From NCBI GenBank assembly GCA_027484655.1, contig JAIXSM010000004.1:1-64000 (forward strand): 64,000 nucleotides of DNA, read 5' to 3'. The notes below the pieces were generated by a model. It was not told where the DNA came from. It did no database searches and worked only from the letters and a program-made list of their open reading frames with translations. Both the position numbers and the translations under genes were made by a program. This document shows positions 62,659-64,000 of the stretch, piece by piece. Source of the DNA: Hyphomicrobiales bacterium (GTDB lineage Bacteria > Pseudomonadota > Alphaproteobacteria > Rhizobiales > Beijerinckiaceae). Numbering within the stretch: position 1 is the first letter of the stretch; the number at the start of each line of letters is the position of its first letter.

Positions 62659-63753
62659 CTAGGCTCGCTGGCCCCCGTTGCCAAGGGAAGCGCCCCAAGC
62701 GACCGCATCTGACGCAGTATTTGAGCCGGAAACGTGAACAGAAGGCGCCTGTGACGCGACGCCGCGCCGTCGAGGCCCCTCGGGCGTGATCTCGAGCACG
62801 CCCGCCCGGGTGAGGCGGATGCGCGCGCCCGCGAGCGTCAGCGTGATCGCCGCCCGAGTACGATGGGCCTCCAGCAGGCGGCGGCAGGCCGCCTCAAGAC
62901 GCTCCAGACGCGGCGGCGCGCCGGCGCCCACCCGCGCCGCCTCCGCGCCCACGAGCCGCAGGGCAAATTCTTCCGGAAGCTCGGCGATGTCGGCCATGGG
63001 CGCACAGAAAGCGCCTTGGCTGCGCCCAGCCGCAAACGCCGCGCAGGCCTGCGCTGCCGCGGCGGCGAGCGCGTCCTCGGCCCGGGCGGCGCGGGAAGCG
63101 AGGCGCGCCCAGCCAGCAGCGTCCAGACCTTCGCCGGCCAGCACGGCGGCGATCCGCCGCGCCCGCACGCGGCCAAAGCGTTCGTCCTCGTTGGATGGGT
63201 CGCGGACGAAGGGGACGTCCGCAGCCTCGCAATGGGCCACCAGCCGGGCTTTCGCCACGCCAAGAAGGGGGCGCGCAAGCGCCACCCCCTGCCGCGCTGT
63301 CAACGGCTTCATGCCCGCCAGGCCGGCGATTGAACTGCCGCGCGTTAGCCGCATCAGCACCGTCTCGGCCTGATCGTCCGCGTGGTGGGCGGTGACGATC
63401 ACGCCCGCGCCGATGCTGGCCGCGTGGGCGCGCAGGAGCGCGTAGCGCGCGTCCCGGGCGCGCTCCTGCAAGCGCGCGGCGGGCTTGTCACCGGTCCATG
63501 GAAGAGTCGTGTGGGGAACGGCAAGCTTTCGAGCAAATGCGCCGGCCATCTCCGCCTCAGCTGCGCTTTCAGGGCGCAAGCCATGATCGACCGTAGCGGC
63601 GAACAGCGCCGGACCCGAAGGGCGCGCGGCGCGCCAGCGCACCGCAAGATCGAGGAGCGCCATGGAGTCCGGCCCTCCGGAGATGGCGAGCAGGAGCGCG
63701 GGCGCGGCCGAGAGCGGGGCGAACAGCGCCTCGCCCTCGTCAGGCGTCAGCAC
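62659..63753 (-). CDS. tilS: tRNA(Ile)-lysidine synthase
   Basis: Changes C34 of tRNA-Ile2 (anticodon CAU) to lysidine, so that it reads AUA. It has 364 residues. [18 protein letters not shown] is the SGGxDS P-loop, [15 protein letters not shown] the second motif, and [17 protein letters not shown] the third. The only reasonable start is a GTG that overlaps the cpoB stop codon (GTGCTGA), so translation is probably coupled. The C-terminal substrate-binding domain is shorter than in E. coli, which is common in this class. Confidence 0.93.
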   Translation of the reverse strand: MLTPDEGEALFAPLSAAPALLLAISGGPDSMALLDLAVRWRAARPSGPALFAATVDHGLRPESAAEAEMAGAFARKLAVPHTTLPWTGDKPAARLQERARDARYALLRAHAASIGAGVIVTAHHADDQAETVLMRLTRGSSIAGLAGMKPLTARQGVALARPLLGVAKARLVAHCEAADVPFVRDPSNEDERFGRVRARRIAAVLAGEGLDAAGWARLASRAARAEDALAAAAAQACAAFAAGRSQGAFCAPMADIAELPEEFALRLVGAEAARVGAGAPPRLERLEAACRRLLEAHRTRAAITLTLAGARIRLTRAGVLEITPEGPRRRGVASQAPSVHVSGSNTASDAVAWGASLGNGGQRA

Positions 63754-64000
63754 TGCGCCCGCTTCAGCTCGCGCTCGGCGGCGGCGCGGGTTGAGGGGGC
63801 GGCGTTGGGATATTTGCGCGGAACCTCCGCCCAGGCGGCGCACGCCTGCTCCTTGGCGCCCAGCCTCTCAAGCGACTGGCCGAGCCGGTGGAGGCTGGAC
63901 GGGGCCTGCGCTGACTTGGCGTGCTCGGTGGTGACCTTGAGGAACTGCTCGGCCGCCTCGCGGTGCCGGTTCCGGCGGGCGTAAACGTCGCCAAGGTTGT
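63747..64000 (-). CDS. cpoB: Tol-Pal system protein CpoB/YbgF, C-terminal part
   Basis: The last 84 or so residues of a periplasmic TPR protein. NLGDVYARRNRHREAAEQFLKV, APSSLHRLGQSLERLGAKEQACAAWAEVPRKYPN and a terminal [12 protein letters not shown] form the TPR-like helices of the YbgF C-terminal domain. Its place just before tilS-ftsH is the usual one. The 5' end lies outside the window. CpoB links the Tol-Pal machine to cell-wall synthesis. Confidence 0.85.
   Translation of the reverse strand, partial: NLGDVYARRNRHREAAEQFLKVTTEHAKSAQAPSSLHRLGQSLERLGAKEQACAAWAEVPRKYPNAAPSTRAAAERELKRAQC

Overview
The window reads as chromosomal DNA of a high-GC alphaproteobacterium, most likely of the order Hyphomicrobiales (Rhizobiales). 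Several conserved blocks point that way: rpsA, sppA, ihfB and lapA followed by trpF, trpB, trpA, accD, folC and pyrE; cpoB-tilS-ftsH; a 6S RNA directly before the 5-formyltetrahydrofolate cyclo-ligase gene; and a pst-phoU-phoB operon behind a clear PHO box. No tRNA, rRNA, prophage, complete insertion sequence or CRISPR array was found.

Layout. Positions 1-2.4 kb hold a partial PfkB sugar kinase, a luciferase-like flavin monooxygenase and a small alpha/beta-hydrolase-like protein. Positions 2.6-16.3 kb are mostly housekeeping: translation (rpsA), signal-peptide peptidase, IHF-beta, tryptophan synthesis, acetyl-CoA carboxylase, folate and pyrimidine synthesis. This core is broken twice by accessory genes. 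One is a shortened ADP-ribosyltransferase-like gene with a small partner (4.5-5.1 kb). The other is a GIY-YIG protein plus VapBC island that separates trpB from trpA (11.0-12.4 kb). Positions 16.3-36.8 kb are metabolic and transport genes: an orphan CoxL-like molybdoenzyme subunit, two divergent tripartite-type (Bug/TctC) binding proteins, an MDR oxidoreductase, MFS and APC transporters, hemW, an esterase-nitrilase-thiolase set, a stress protein, a DHA2 exporter, TrmO with a ModE-like regulator, and an envelope sulfatase.

Positions 36.8-49.0 kb form a catabolic-looking region: fumarylacetoacetase, four cupins, an Asp/Glu racemase-superfamily enzyme, an epimerase, an outer-membrane-type protein, an exporter and three periplasmic binding proteins. 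Two compact minus-strand operons stand out: cupin / racemase-like / Bug, and Bug / cupin / cupin / epimerase. Their substrates cannot be read from sequence. Positions 49.1-54.5 kb hold the phosphate regulon operon pstSCAB-phoU-phoB (no phoR here). The 6S RNA, ygfA, a YmdB-type phosphoesterase, an acyl-CoA ligase, a DsbA-fold isomerase and a fifth Bug protein follow. A DUF3800 gene broken by one in-frame amber codon lies between inverted copies of a 23-bp dispersed repeat. The window ends in ftsH, tilS and the 3' end of cpoB.

The clearest unusual points are the trpB/trpA split, the internally deleted ART-like gene, the 23-bp palindromic repeat with the DUF3800 pseudogene between two copies, the five Bug receptors without any visible membrane partner, and the two uncharacterised cupin operons.
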